Source: Candidatus Stahliibacteriota bacterium
Lineage (GTDB): Bacteria; Hydrothermota; Tepidihabitantia; SM23-42
Reading direction: 5' to 3'
Assembly (NCBI GenBank): GCA_004376785.1
Contig: SOIY01000035.1
Span: 1 to 16,922, forward strand
Length of the DNA: 16,922 bases
The position numbers were made by a program, and so were the translations under genes. A model generated the notes under the pieces. The model had not been told where the DNA came from, did no database searches, and worked only from the letters and a program-made list of their open reading frames with translations. Shown here piece after piece: positions 1-6,980 of the stretch (its first letter is position 1; each line of letters begins with the position of its first letter).

Positions 1-140
1 ATTTGACATTTGAAATTGGGTATTTGATATTATTGCCCTTTTATGCTTCTACTCCCTTTTTTAACCTTTTCCCTCTTATTTTCCCTTGTTTACCCCTCTT
101 TACCCATTTTAATTCAGCCCTCTTTCCGCCTTCTTAAGCC
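1..140. repeat. Low-complexity intergenic block (composite repeat-like element, copy 1)
   Basis: No ORF is credible here. On the plus strand the block is pyrimidine-rich. Read on the minus strand it is a run of short G clusters separated by A-rich words (AAGAAGGC, AGAGGGC, GAATTAAAA) that passes into an ATTTGAAAT-type AT tract at positions 1-30. The same word order occurs on the plus strand at 14490-14640, so I treat it as one copy of a degenerate intergenic element. The gene-less stretch continues to the tRNA leader, and 141-200 shows nothing further. Confidence 0.45.
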
Positions 141-200
141 CTTTATATCTTTATATCATTGACCACAACAACAACCGGAGAAAAAGTTCGGTAGATTTGC

Positions 201-228
201 TTGACATACAAATTTGAGTAGATATAAT
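201..228 (+). promoter_or_regulatory. Consensus sigma70 promoter for tRNA-Pro
   Basis: TTGACA (201-206) and TATAAT (223-228) are both perfect hexamers separated by 16 bp. Transcription would start near 235, about 77 nt before the tRNA. No protein gene lies between, so the tRNA is the obvious target. The 16-bp spacer recurs in the other promoters of this window. Confidence 0.8.
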
Positions 229-242
229 TAGTTATTCCCTCG

Positions 243-308
243 CTGCCATATATGGCAGTTTCGGGATACTCAATTTCCCAGCCAAATCAAAGATATTAGG
301 GGAAATTG
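243..308 (+). other. Structured 5' leader of the tRNA-Pro transcript (two inverted repeats)
   Basis: Between the predicted start of transcription and the tRNA are two perfect inverted repeats. One is the palindrome CTGCCATATATGGCAG (243-258), a 6-bp stem with a TATA loop. The other is CAATTTCCC (271-279) paired with GGGAAATTG (300-308), a 9-bp stem with a 20-nt loop that ends 3 nt before the tRNA acceptor stem. They may guide 5' processing. No open reading frame is present. Confidence 0.5.
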
Positions 309-311
309 GTA

Positions 312-385
312 CGGGGCGTGGCGCAGTGGCTTAGCGCGCCAGCTTGGGGTGCTGGAGGTCGCCCGTTCAAATCGGGTCGCCCCGA
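312..385 (+). tRNA. tRNA-Pro (anticodon GGG)
   Basis: The full cloverleaf folds by eye. The acceptor stem is CGGGGCG (312-318) with CGCCCCG (378-384). The D stem is GCGC/GCGC (321-324, 334-337). The anticodon stem is CCAGC/GCTGG (339-343, 351-355) around the loop TTGGGGT, giving anticodon GGG at 346-348. The T arm is GCCCG-TTCAAAT-CGGGT (361-377). The C1:G72 pair, the A73 discriminator and G35-G36 agree with bacterial proline identity. CCA is not encoded. The gene converges with the antiporter gene that ends at 452. No clear terminator follows; 386-451 is low-complexity sequence. Confidence 0.96.
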
Positions 386-451
386 TATTAGGCACAGGGC
401 ATAGGGTTCAGGAAACAGTATGCTGATTACCTGATATCCTGATCCCCTAAC

Positions 452-1627
452 CTAAATCTCCCCGGCTTTTTGTAAGCCATGCTTTGCGCACAATGGACCA
501 ACCAACTCATATATCACAGTTGTTGCTGTTATTGTAGTAAATATCATCCCGCCGTATTCCGGATACAATGCCTTGGCAGATAAAGCAACACCCAGGGCAA
601 CCCCTGCTTGTGGAACCAATCCCCATGCCAAATATTTACCAATCCTTGCATCAGCATGACTTTTCCAGGCACCTATCTTAACACCGACAAATTTCCCAAT
701 AACCCTGAAAATAATATACAGAAGTCCCATTATTCCTATTTCTGGAATTAAACCAATTTCCAGATTTGCTCCAACAAGAATAAAAAAACATAAGAATAGA
801 ATAGGATCAACCTTGCGTAATGTTTCAAAAAATAATGTACTATCCTTTGAAATATTAGCAATAACCACACCAGAAACCATACTTGTTAATAATGGCGATA
901 AATGCAATTTTATCGATAGCCCGACCACAAGGAGGATAAAACCCGTAGTAACAATAAGCAGTTCTTCTTTAGTTCTAATAAACCTTGAAAAATAGTGGAA
1001 TCCAAATCCCAATATCCCTCCAAATAATAATGACGCTAAAATCTCTATCAAGGATCTGATAATAACAAGCAAGTTAAAATTACCACTACCTACGGCAGAG
1101 GCAAACGTAATGGCTAATGCTGAAAAAATAAGACACCAGGCATCATCTATTGCAACAACCCGTAAAAGCATTTCAGTAACTGTTCCTCTGGCTCGATATT
1201 CCCTAATAACCATTACTGTAGCTGCCGGTGCTGTAGCTGCAGCTGCGGCTCCCAATACAAAAGAAGGATGAATTGCCATACCGCTCAGAAGAAAATATAT
1301 TACCATTACAATGGTTACGATAATCCAGGCAAAACTCGCCTCTAAAACCGAAATCCAAATAACAGGTTTACCTGCCGCCTTCATATCCTTGAGCGTAAAA
1401 TTGGCGCCAAGGGAAAATGCAATAACACCCAAAACAAAATTTGAAATGAAATCTGAAAAACTAATTATTCTCAATGGCACCAGATTCAATAGTCTGGGTC
1501 CGATAAGAATACCAATTAAAAGATAGGCAGTTACTGCAGGAAAGTGAATTTTCCTGAGAAGTTTTGCGCCGAAATATCCGGTTATGATAATTACAGCTAA
1601 ACCAAAAATACTATTCAGTTGATGCAA
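452..1627 (-). CDS. CPA2-type cation (Na+)/proton antiporter, distal paralog
   Basis: This is an integral membrane antiporter of 391 residues, almost entirely hydrophobic segments of the Na+/H+ exchanger fold. Family marks are TAPAAT (residues 132-137) and AIDDAW with the aspartate pair D161-D162, the position of the ion-binding DD of NapA/NhaA-type electrogenic exchangers. A PQAGVALG segment follows near residue 340. There is no C-terminal RCK/TrkA-N domain, unlike KefB/KefC. It is the last gene of the array and overlaps the upstream paralog by 17 nt. The start is uncertain. TTG at 1627 has GGGGA only 2 nt upstream. A CTG three codons later aligns with the paralog's first residue and has better spacing. 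Exact ion specificity cannot be read. Confidence 0.88.
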   Translation of the reverse strand: MHQLNSIFGLAVIIITGYFGAKLLRKIHFPAVTAYLLIGILIGPRLLNLVPLRIISFSDFISNFVLGVIAFSLGANFTLKDMKAAGKPVIWISVLEASFAWIIVTIVMVIYFLLSGMAIHPSFVLGAAAAATAPAATVMVIREYRARGTVTEMLLRVVAIDDAWCLIFSALAITFASAVGSGNFNLLVIIRSLIEILASLLFGGILGFGFHYFSRFIRTKEELLIVTTGFILLVVGLSIKLHLSPLLTSMVSGVVIANISKDSTLFFETLRKVDPILFLCFFILVGANLEIGLIPEIGIMGLLYIIFRVIGKFVGVKIGAWKSHADARIGKYLAWGLVPQAGVALGVALSAKALYPEYGGMIFTTITATTVIYELVGPLCAKHGLQKAGEI

Positions 1628-2789
1628 TATCCCCGGCTTTGATTAAACTGTATTTTGTTAAAAGTGGACCAATTAATTCAAATATAACTGTTGTTGCTGC
1701 GATGACAGTAAAGATATAATTACCAAATTCAGGAAAGGTTGATTTTGCTACAAGCCCAATACCAAGTGCAACACCTGCCTGGGGTGTTAAGCTTAATCCA
1801 AGCCAGTTCTCAACCAGTTTTGGCGCATTGCTTATTTTCGCACCGATCTTTGCACCATAAACTTTTCCGATCACACGAAATATTATATAAAGCAGACCGA
1901 CTATCCCCATTTTATAAAGAATACTAAAATCTAAATGAGCGCCTGCCAAAATAAAGAAAACAAGGTAAAGCGGAGCATCAACTGTCCTCAACATCTCAAA
2001 AAACTTATAATTCTCGCGCGCCAAATTAATAACAACAAGCCCCATCATCATCGAGGACAAAAGAACAGAAATATTTATGGCGATCGATAAACCAACATTC
2101 AAAAGTATAAAGCCAAATATATATACTAAAAATTCTTCTGAGGTTTTTACAAATCGATTTAAGAAAGAAAAAATGTAACCCAGGATTGCACCAATAATGA
2201 GCGCTCCGAAAATCTCACCGAGACCGGCAAAAATAATGGATATCTGGAATACTTCGGCTCTCATGGCATTGGCAAATGCAATGGCAAGAGCTGCAAATAT
2301 CAAACACCAGGCATCATCAATCGCTACAACCTTTAACAAAAATTCAGTTAATAATCCGCTTGCACGATATTCCCTGATGACCAAAACAGTAGCAGCTGGT
2401 GCAGTTGCTGAAGCAGCAGCGCCAAGCACAATCGCTGGGTAGATTGGAACCTTAACGATAACAAAATAAACGAGTATAGCAGCAGAAACCAATACCCATG
2501 TTCCAAGAGCAGCAACAAGAGAAATCCACATAATTTGTTTCATACCTTTTTTTATTTCTTCCAAACGGAAGTTTTCACCCAGGCTAAAGGCAATGATACC
2601 TAAAACTAAATTGGAAAAAAAGTCAGATGCTGTGAAAATTTCTTCAGTGACTATATTTAATACATGGGGACCAATAAGGATACCAACAATAAGAAATGCA
2701 GTGACGCTTGGTAAGCGAACATACTTCAAGAGGCGTGCGCCGATAAACCCCAATAAGAGTATTAGACCAGCGCTTAGAAGTGTATTCAC
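1611..2789 (-). CDS. CPA2-type cation (Na+)/proton antiporter, proximal paralog
   Basis: This 392-residue multipass antiporter is closely related to the next gene downstream. Both share the N-terminal LLGFIGARLL/GYFGAKLL helix, the GILIGP loop, ATAPAAT (about 128-134), IREYRA, AIDDAWCLIF with D158-D159, and the C-terminal PQAGVALG segment. The DD pair suggests electrogenic cation/proton exchange. No regulatory cytosolic domain is attached. The start is GTG at 2789, forming a 4-nt GTGA overlap with the stop of the CBS gene, which implies translational coupling. Two similar but not identical antiporters in tandem could form a heterodimer, since CPA2 exchangers are dimeric, or could differ in ion or pH range. 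This is inference. Confidence 0.9.
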   Translation of the reverse strand: MNTLLSAGLILLLGFIGARLLKYVRLPSVTAFLIVGILIGPHVLNIVTEEIFTASDFFSNLVLGIIAFSLGENFRLEEIKKGMKQIMWISLVAALGTWVLVSAAILVYFVIVKVPIYPAIVLGAAASATAPAATVLVIREYRASGLLTEFLLKVVAIDDAWCLIFAALAIAFANAMRAEVFQISIIFAGLGEIFGALIIGAILGYIFSFLNRFVKTSEEFLVYIFGFILLNVGLSIAINISVLLSSMMMGLVVINLARENYKFFEMLRTVDAPLYLVFFILAGAHLDFSILYKMGIVGLLYIIFRVIGKVYGAKIGAKISNAPKLVENWLGLSLTPQAGVALGIGLVAKSTFPEFGNYIFTVIAATTVIFELIGPLLTKYSLIKAGDIASTE

Positions 2790-3277
2790 TTCTCTATAAT
2801 ATCGTGTTCTTTAAATATATAGATAAAAAGATCAAGCAGGGAAAGCATCCCGACCAATTTTTTATCGGAAATAACTGGTAGCATTTCGACATTATGAAGT
2901 CTCATTAACCGACGTGCCTCGTGGAGTGTATCAGTTTCCTTAACAGAAACAAAGTTTGTATTAATAATATCATCAACAAGTATTAACATTCCCATTTCTG
3001 AAGAAAGTTCAAGATTCAAATCTTCATCATCTGCACTTTCCACAAAAGGCATTCTTTTAACAATCTCACTTACTGATTTGGAGAATGGTCTGAAGATATT
3101 ACAAATACCCCTGTAGTTCACTATACCTAAAAGAATATTTTGTTCATCAGTAACAGGAAACATATGTTGGTTGGTTTTTCGCATCAATTTTATTAATTGC
3201 ATAAGGTTTGTTGATGGTTTAACTGTTAAAATATCTTTGTTCATTACTTCGGATACAGGCAATTTTTCAATCTTCAT
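2786..3277 (-). CDS. Stand-alone tandem CBS-domain protein
   Basis: This small soluble protein of 163 residues is little more than a CBS pair. CBS1 spans about residues 7-62 (SEVMNKDILTVKP, then FPVTDEQNILLGIV). CBS2 spans about 102-157 (DDIINTNFVSV, then MLPVISDKKLVGMLSLLDL). CBS pairs bind adenine nucleotides or related ligands and regulate channels, transporters and enzymes. The 4-nt overlap with the first antiporter suggests it senses a ligand and gates the antiporters in trans, replacing the regulatory domain they lack. The ATG at 3277 has no Shine-Dalgarno sequence. A promoter at 3284-3311 would start transcription on or beside this ATG. Confidence 0.88.
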   Translation of the reverse strand: MKIEKLPVSEVMNKDILTVKPSTNLMQLIKLMRKTNQHMFPVTDEQNILLGIVNYRGICNIFRPFSKSVSEIVKRMPFVESADDEDLNLELSSEMGMLILVDDIINTNFVSVKETDTLHEARRLMRLHNVEMLPVISDKKLVGMLSLLDLFIYIFKEHDIIEK

Positions 3278-3283
3278 ATTATT

Positions 3284-3311
3284 ATTATATACAAAATCTA
3301 ATTGTTTTCAA
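3284..3311 (-). promoter_or_regulatory. Internal promoter giving a predicted leaderless CBS-antiporter transcript
   Basis: On the minus strand, TTGAAA (3311-3306) and a perfect TATAAT (3289-3284) are separated by 16 bp. Six bases after the -10 box is the ATG of the CBS gene at 3277, so +1 would coincide with the A of the start codon. This lies in the only sizeable gap (47 nt) of the minus-strand array. The CBS and antiporter genes could therefore be expressed independently of the upstream signalling genes. Confidence 0.6.
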
Positions 3312-3324
3312 TGGGAATTTTGAA

Positions 3325-4716
3325 TCAAGCAAGCACAACCTTATTCCGACCAGATAGTTTTCCTTCATACATTGCCTTATCTGCTTTACCAATAAGTTCA
3401 TCACGGCTTTTTGCATCTTCAGGATACGTTGCTACTCCTAAGGTCACCGAAATACTAAATTTTTGATTGCTATAGGCAGAAAATGGCTCTCTACTAACTT
3501 CTTTCCTTATTCTTTCCGCAATTAATGCTGCTGTCTTTTTGTCGGTATTGGGCAGAACTACAATATATTCATCCCCACCATAACGCGACACAACATCACC
3601 ACTTCTTACAACCCTTTTAATTCTTTGACCAACATATTGCAACGTCTCACTGCCTACAAGATGACCAAAGTTGTCATCAACAAGCTTAAAGAAATCAATG
3701 TCAAGGAAAATTAATGAAATACTACGACGGGTACTTGTCCGATTCGTGAAAAATCTATCTAAAAATTGATTGCAATAACGACTATTGTACAGCTGGGTGA
3801 GATCGTCGATCAAGCTTGCTTCCTCCATTTTGCGGTATATTGCAGCGTTTTCCAGTGCAACGGTGATATGGGCAACAAGATTCTCAAATATCTCAAGGTC
3901 ATCTTGTGTAAATGGCTCACCACCGACCTTGTTCACAACTTCAACCACTCCGATAATTTTATTTCTACTAATCATAGGAACACAAAGAATTGATTTTGTA
4001 GTAAACTTTGTTCTTTTATCAACGCCCGAGTAAAATCGCGGATCTTTTGTGACATCAGAGACAATCAATGATTGACCATAGCGTGCCACCCAACCTGCTA
4101 CGCCCTGACCAACCTGTAATCTCATCCCCAGAATTTTTTTCCCTGCCGCACCAGCTGCGGCCTCAAAAACAAGTTCTCGTTTATCGTGATCGAGAAGTAA
4201 TACTGACCATCCCTCAGCCTTAATCAAATCTGCAGTCTTTTCCATAATGATACGAAGAATTTCCTTTGGCTCTAAAGAAGAACTAATCGCCTGAACGATT
4301 TCATTAAGTGTTTGAAGTTCCTGAATTTTTTGTTTCAGAGATGCTACTATTTTTAAATTGGATATAATATTTTGCCGACGCTTACTCAGTCTTTCTATGA
4401 CCTTTTTAAAAAAATCAATCCGATAGGGTCTATAAATCAACCCTTCAACGTTCATAAAAATAAGTTTTTCGTAATCAATTTGTAAAGCATTATCAGCCAT
4501 AACAATAATGGGTATTGTAGCATCCAGTTTTTTAAGTTGGTCCAATATTGTAATTGCTGAACTATCGAGAATCAGTAGATCAAATTTTTTCTTTTTTATA
4601 CTTCTTTTAATGTCATCAATCTTTACTACAGCAGTCCAATTTAACCCTAAATCTTGTAAATTGCGGGCTACTGTAGCAAGCCTCAAGCGATCTGTATCAT
4701 ATATTAAAGCCCGCAT
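3325..4716 (-). CDS. Receiver-like/GAF/GGDEF diguanylate cyclase
   Basis: This is a cytosolic three-part signalling protein of 463 residues. Residues 1-105 resemble a response-regulator receiver: D7/D9 and LLILDSS with D51 at the phosphoacceptor strand. The Ser/Thr position is occupied by MAD (A74) and the usual Lys-Pro by R96-P97, so phosphorylation control is probably altered or lost. A coiled linker follows. A GAF domain covers about 136-292, with the signature N262-K263, F269 and D273. The GGDEF domain covers about 300-463. Its catalytic motif is GGDEY (380-384), an accepted variant, and the inhibitory RxxD site (R371-D374) is intact five residues upstream. The predicted reaction is 2 GTP to c-di-GMP with product inhibition. 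The ATG overlaps the upstream stop by one base (TAATG) and lacks a Shine-Dalgarno site, implying coupling to the cyclase-like gene. Confidence 0.9.
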   Translation of the reverse strand: MRALIYDTDRLRLATVARNLQDLGLNWTAVVKIDDIKRSIKKKKFDLLILDSSAITILDQLKKLDATIPIIVMADNALQIDYEKLIFMNVEGLIYRPYRIDFFKKVIERLSKRRQNIISNLKIVASLKQKIQELQTLNEIVQAISSSLEPKEILRIIMEKTADLIKAEGWSVLLLDHDKRELVFEAAAGAAGKKILGMRLQVGQGVAGWVARYGQSLIVSDVTKDPRFYSGVDKRTKFTTKSILCVPMISRNKIIGVVEVVNKVGGEPFTQDDLEIFENLVAHITVALENAAIYRKMEEASLIDDLTQLYNSRYCNQFLDRFFTNRTSTRRSISLIFLDIDFFKLVDDNFGHLVGSETLQYVGQRIKRVVRSGDVVSRYGGDEYIVVLPNTDKKTAALIAERIRKEVSREPFSAYSNQKFSISVTLGVATYPEDAKSRDELIGKADKAMYEGKLSGRNKVVLA

Positions 4717-6980
4717 TAAATATTTGTGATTTCGTATACTAATTTTATATTCTTTCGTTGATTATTATAAAGGAAATCTCCGTCTATCTGGATATCGAAA
4801 AGCTCTGCGTCGGTAACTGCCTTATTTTTCTTCAATTCTTCCAAATAGTGAATTCCTTTTGGGACAATTGATATTTTATGATCCGTGAATTTATAGCCGT
4901 GGTTATTTTCTCTCAAATCATCAACGCTTTTAATGTACTGCTCAAAATTCTTTTTCTCGGTTAGATATTCAAAATTCTCAATGTTCAAAAGCATATTGGT
5001 CAGAGATGACAAATCACAAATAACTACTGAACGGCCTGGTTGCCGCTCCATAGAATAAAGAAAAGCATCTGCAATGATTGGACCAACAAGATCTGGATCA
5101 CCGTGTGAATTAGCACAAAAAACGACATCTTTATTTGGCATCCCCGAGGCAATACCAACACCGATTCTAAAAAGACTTTTAAACTCCGGAGGCAACAAGG
5201 CATATGTAATACCATCAAGTTCGAGTGTTCGCTTGGCAACCTTAGCAAACCATTCGCGGTAATGCATATAATTTGCGCGGATAAACTCTTCAGCTCTTTG
5301 GACCATATCCCGAGCACACAGAACAGCTCTTTTTGCAGCATCACAAGCCGGAATGAGATCAAAATCAGCCCCTGTAAATATTGAAGACCGGAGTTTTATC
5401 CCACGACCAGTTACTGATTCAGTATAGAGGCGATTATATAAGGACATTGAGTTTTCTGCAAACCATACCAGACCGCCGTCTCCAGTATCTTTCAAAAGAA
5501 AACCCCCATATTTTTTAACAATATCAGCCATTTCTTTGGCGAATTTGTATTTAATTTTTTGTTCCCTTACAGCATCGTGCAACTTTGTACCCATATAGGA
5601 AGAGCCTCTAATATCATAAACCAGAATGGTAATGCATTTACGAAACGGTTCAATGTAATTCTTGATATCCTCAGGATAGTCACGGCCTTTCTTTGGTAGA
5701 GTTAGAATATATTTGCCTTCAAGAGATAAGATTTTCATATTTGCTAAATCATTTACTAATCTCTGTGGCTGGTCATTTGGCGGAGGCAGACAATTAACTA
5801 TATCAAGAAAACATTGACCAATGTACTGGGGAATAATTACCTGTTTCATAAATGAATTGTAAGCTTCCTTTATTTTATCAAACTTAATTTCAACAGACAA
5901 TAGTCCTCTCTTTTCGAACACATTGAGTAATGAAAGACTGCGACTTTTTTGCCGATGCAATTGCTCAAATTCCTGGGTTAATATCTTGGCGAAAATCTTA
6001 TTTTCCTCTTTGGTTAGAGACCCGAATTTATTATAAAACATAAAATCATCGAAAATTTCATCAATTTTTATTCTTCTATCAGAAGTTCTTTTTTCAATAC
6101 TGCATCTAAAATCCTCTTCCTGCTGCAAAAACATATCTATTTCATCACGTCTTTTTTCATAATCTTTAAGATGATAAACATTTCCGAGAAAAAGTCTATC
6201 AAATCGTGAAAATAGATTTGATGTCTTTTGAGTAATAACGTTAATATCAACTCCTTTTTCGACCTCATGTTCTATTATATCTTTTAGACCCTTCTCTACC
6301 TCAAGATAAAGGTCATGGAGTTGTTCTTTTAGTCGTAAAGCATAGAGATCAATATTTTTAAGTTCCTGCTCCATCTTACCCGTTATCTCCCGAAGGATAA
6401 GAGATACCTTCCTAATCAATTTCATGAGTGATGCTTGAGATAAGTAGTTTAAATACACTTGTGGTATTTTTCTAATTGCATCTTTAATGCTTGTAACACC
6501 AAATCCTGCAATATCAGATAATAAATCGTCTAAAAGGTTTTCGGCGCGGGCGATCATGATACTTCTGTGGACACTTAAAAAAATCTCGGGCGAGAAGGAT
6601 ACCTTTTTCAATTCTTTATTAAATCCCTGAATATAATTTATCTGCCCCGCATTTTCGATCAACTGCACAATTTCATCAGCACACTTCTCAATTAAGGTAT
6701 CAGGAATTGGCAACCCCATTTTCTTGTGACCTATGTAGAGCGCTAATTCGTAACCCTTATAGTTTGGTAACCGATGTCCCAGCCAGATGACAAAGTTAAC
6801 TCTGTTCTCAAATATCTTAATTGGTTCGTCTGATATGTCCAAAAAGGCTAATCCTTGTTTTATCGCTAATAAATTATTTGCGTATTTTTCTTCGTTAATA
6901 AACCGCTCTTTCAGTAATTTGCAGTACTGACAATTTTCTTCGATATAATTCTGAACGTCATGAATTAGAAATTTCTTCAT
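4716..6980 (-). CDS. Class III nucleotidyl-cyclase-like protein B (transition-state residues replaced)
   Basis: This protein has 754 residues, with no signal peptide or membrane segment. Residues 1-445 are mostly helical and charged, with coiled-coil-like stretches near 200-240; I recognise no family there. Residues about 448-672 look like a class III cyclase. LVYDIRGSSYMG carries metal Asp D456. KDTGDGG carries K497, the adenine-type Lys position, and the second metal Asp D501. IGVGIASG follows at 606-613, then DLVG with D630. Where active enzymes have Asn and Arg (NxxxR), this protein has F640 and M644. About 105 residues separate D501 from IGVGI, roughly twice the usual distance. The C-terminal tail (FDIQIDG) is shared with its upstream paralog. 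It overlaps that gene by ATGA. Alone it is probably inactive or weak; it may pair with the paralog. Confidence 0.72.
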   Translation of the reverse strand: MKKFLIHDVQNYIEENCQYCKLLKERFINEEKYANNLLAIKQGLAFLDISDEPIKIFENRVNFVIWLGHRLPNYKGYELALYIGHKKMGLPIPDTLIEKCADEIVQLIENAGQINYIQGFNKELKKVSFSPEIFLSVHRSIMIARAENLLDDLLSDIAGFGVTSIKDAIRKIPQVYLNYLSQASLMKLIRKVSLILREITGKMEQELKNIDLYALRLKEQLHDLYLEVEKGLKDIIEHEVEKGVDINVITQKTSNLFSRFDRLFLGNVYHLKDYEKRRDEIDMFLQQEEDFRCSIEKRTSDRRIKIDEIFDDFMFYNKFGSLTKEENKIFAKILTQEFEQLHRQKSRSLSLLNVFEKRGLLSVEIKFDKIKEAYNSFMKQVIIPQYIGQCFLDIVNCLPPPNDQPQRLVNDLANMKILSLEGKYILTLPKKGRDYPEDIKNYIEPFRKCITILVYDIRGSSYMGTKLHDAVREQKIKYKFAKEMADIVKKYGGFLLKDTGDGGLVWFAENSMSLYNRLYTESVTGRGIKLRSSIFTGADFDLIPACDAAKRAVLCARDMVQRAEEFIRANYMHYREWFAKVAKRTLELDGITYALLPPEFKSLFRIGVGIASGMPNKDVVFCANSHGDPDLVGPIIADAFLYSMERQPGRSVVICDLSSLTNMLLNIENFEYLTEKKNFEQYIKSVDDLRENNHGYKFTDHKISIVPKGIHYLEELKKNKAVTDAELFDIQIDGDFLYNNQRKNIKLVYEITNI

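Noticed and set aside
1..140. CRISPR array or tandem repeat
   Set aside because: Repeat words are short and irregular, with no constant repeat or spacer length and no cas genes.
386..451. Terminator between tRNA-Pro and the convergent antiporter gene
   Set aside because: Only low-complexity words such as CCTGAT repeats are present; no stem followed by a T or A tract was found.
5024..5362. 112-residue minus-strand ORF in another frame of cyclase B
   Set aside because: The main frame holds the conserved IGVGIASG and TYA segments there; the alternative frame shows no family features.
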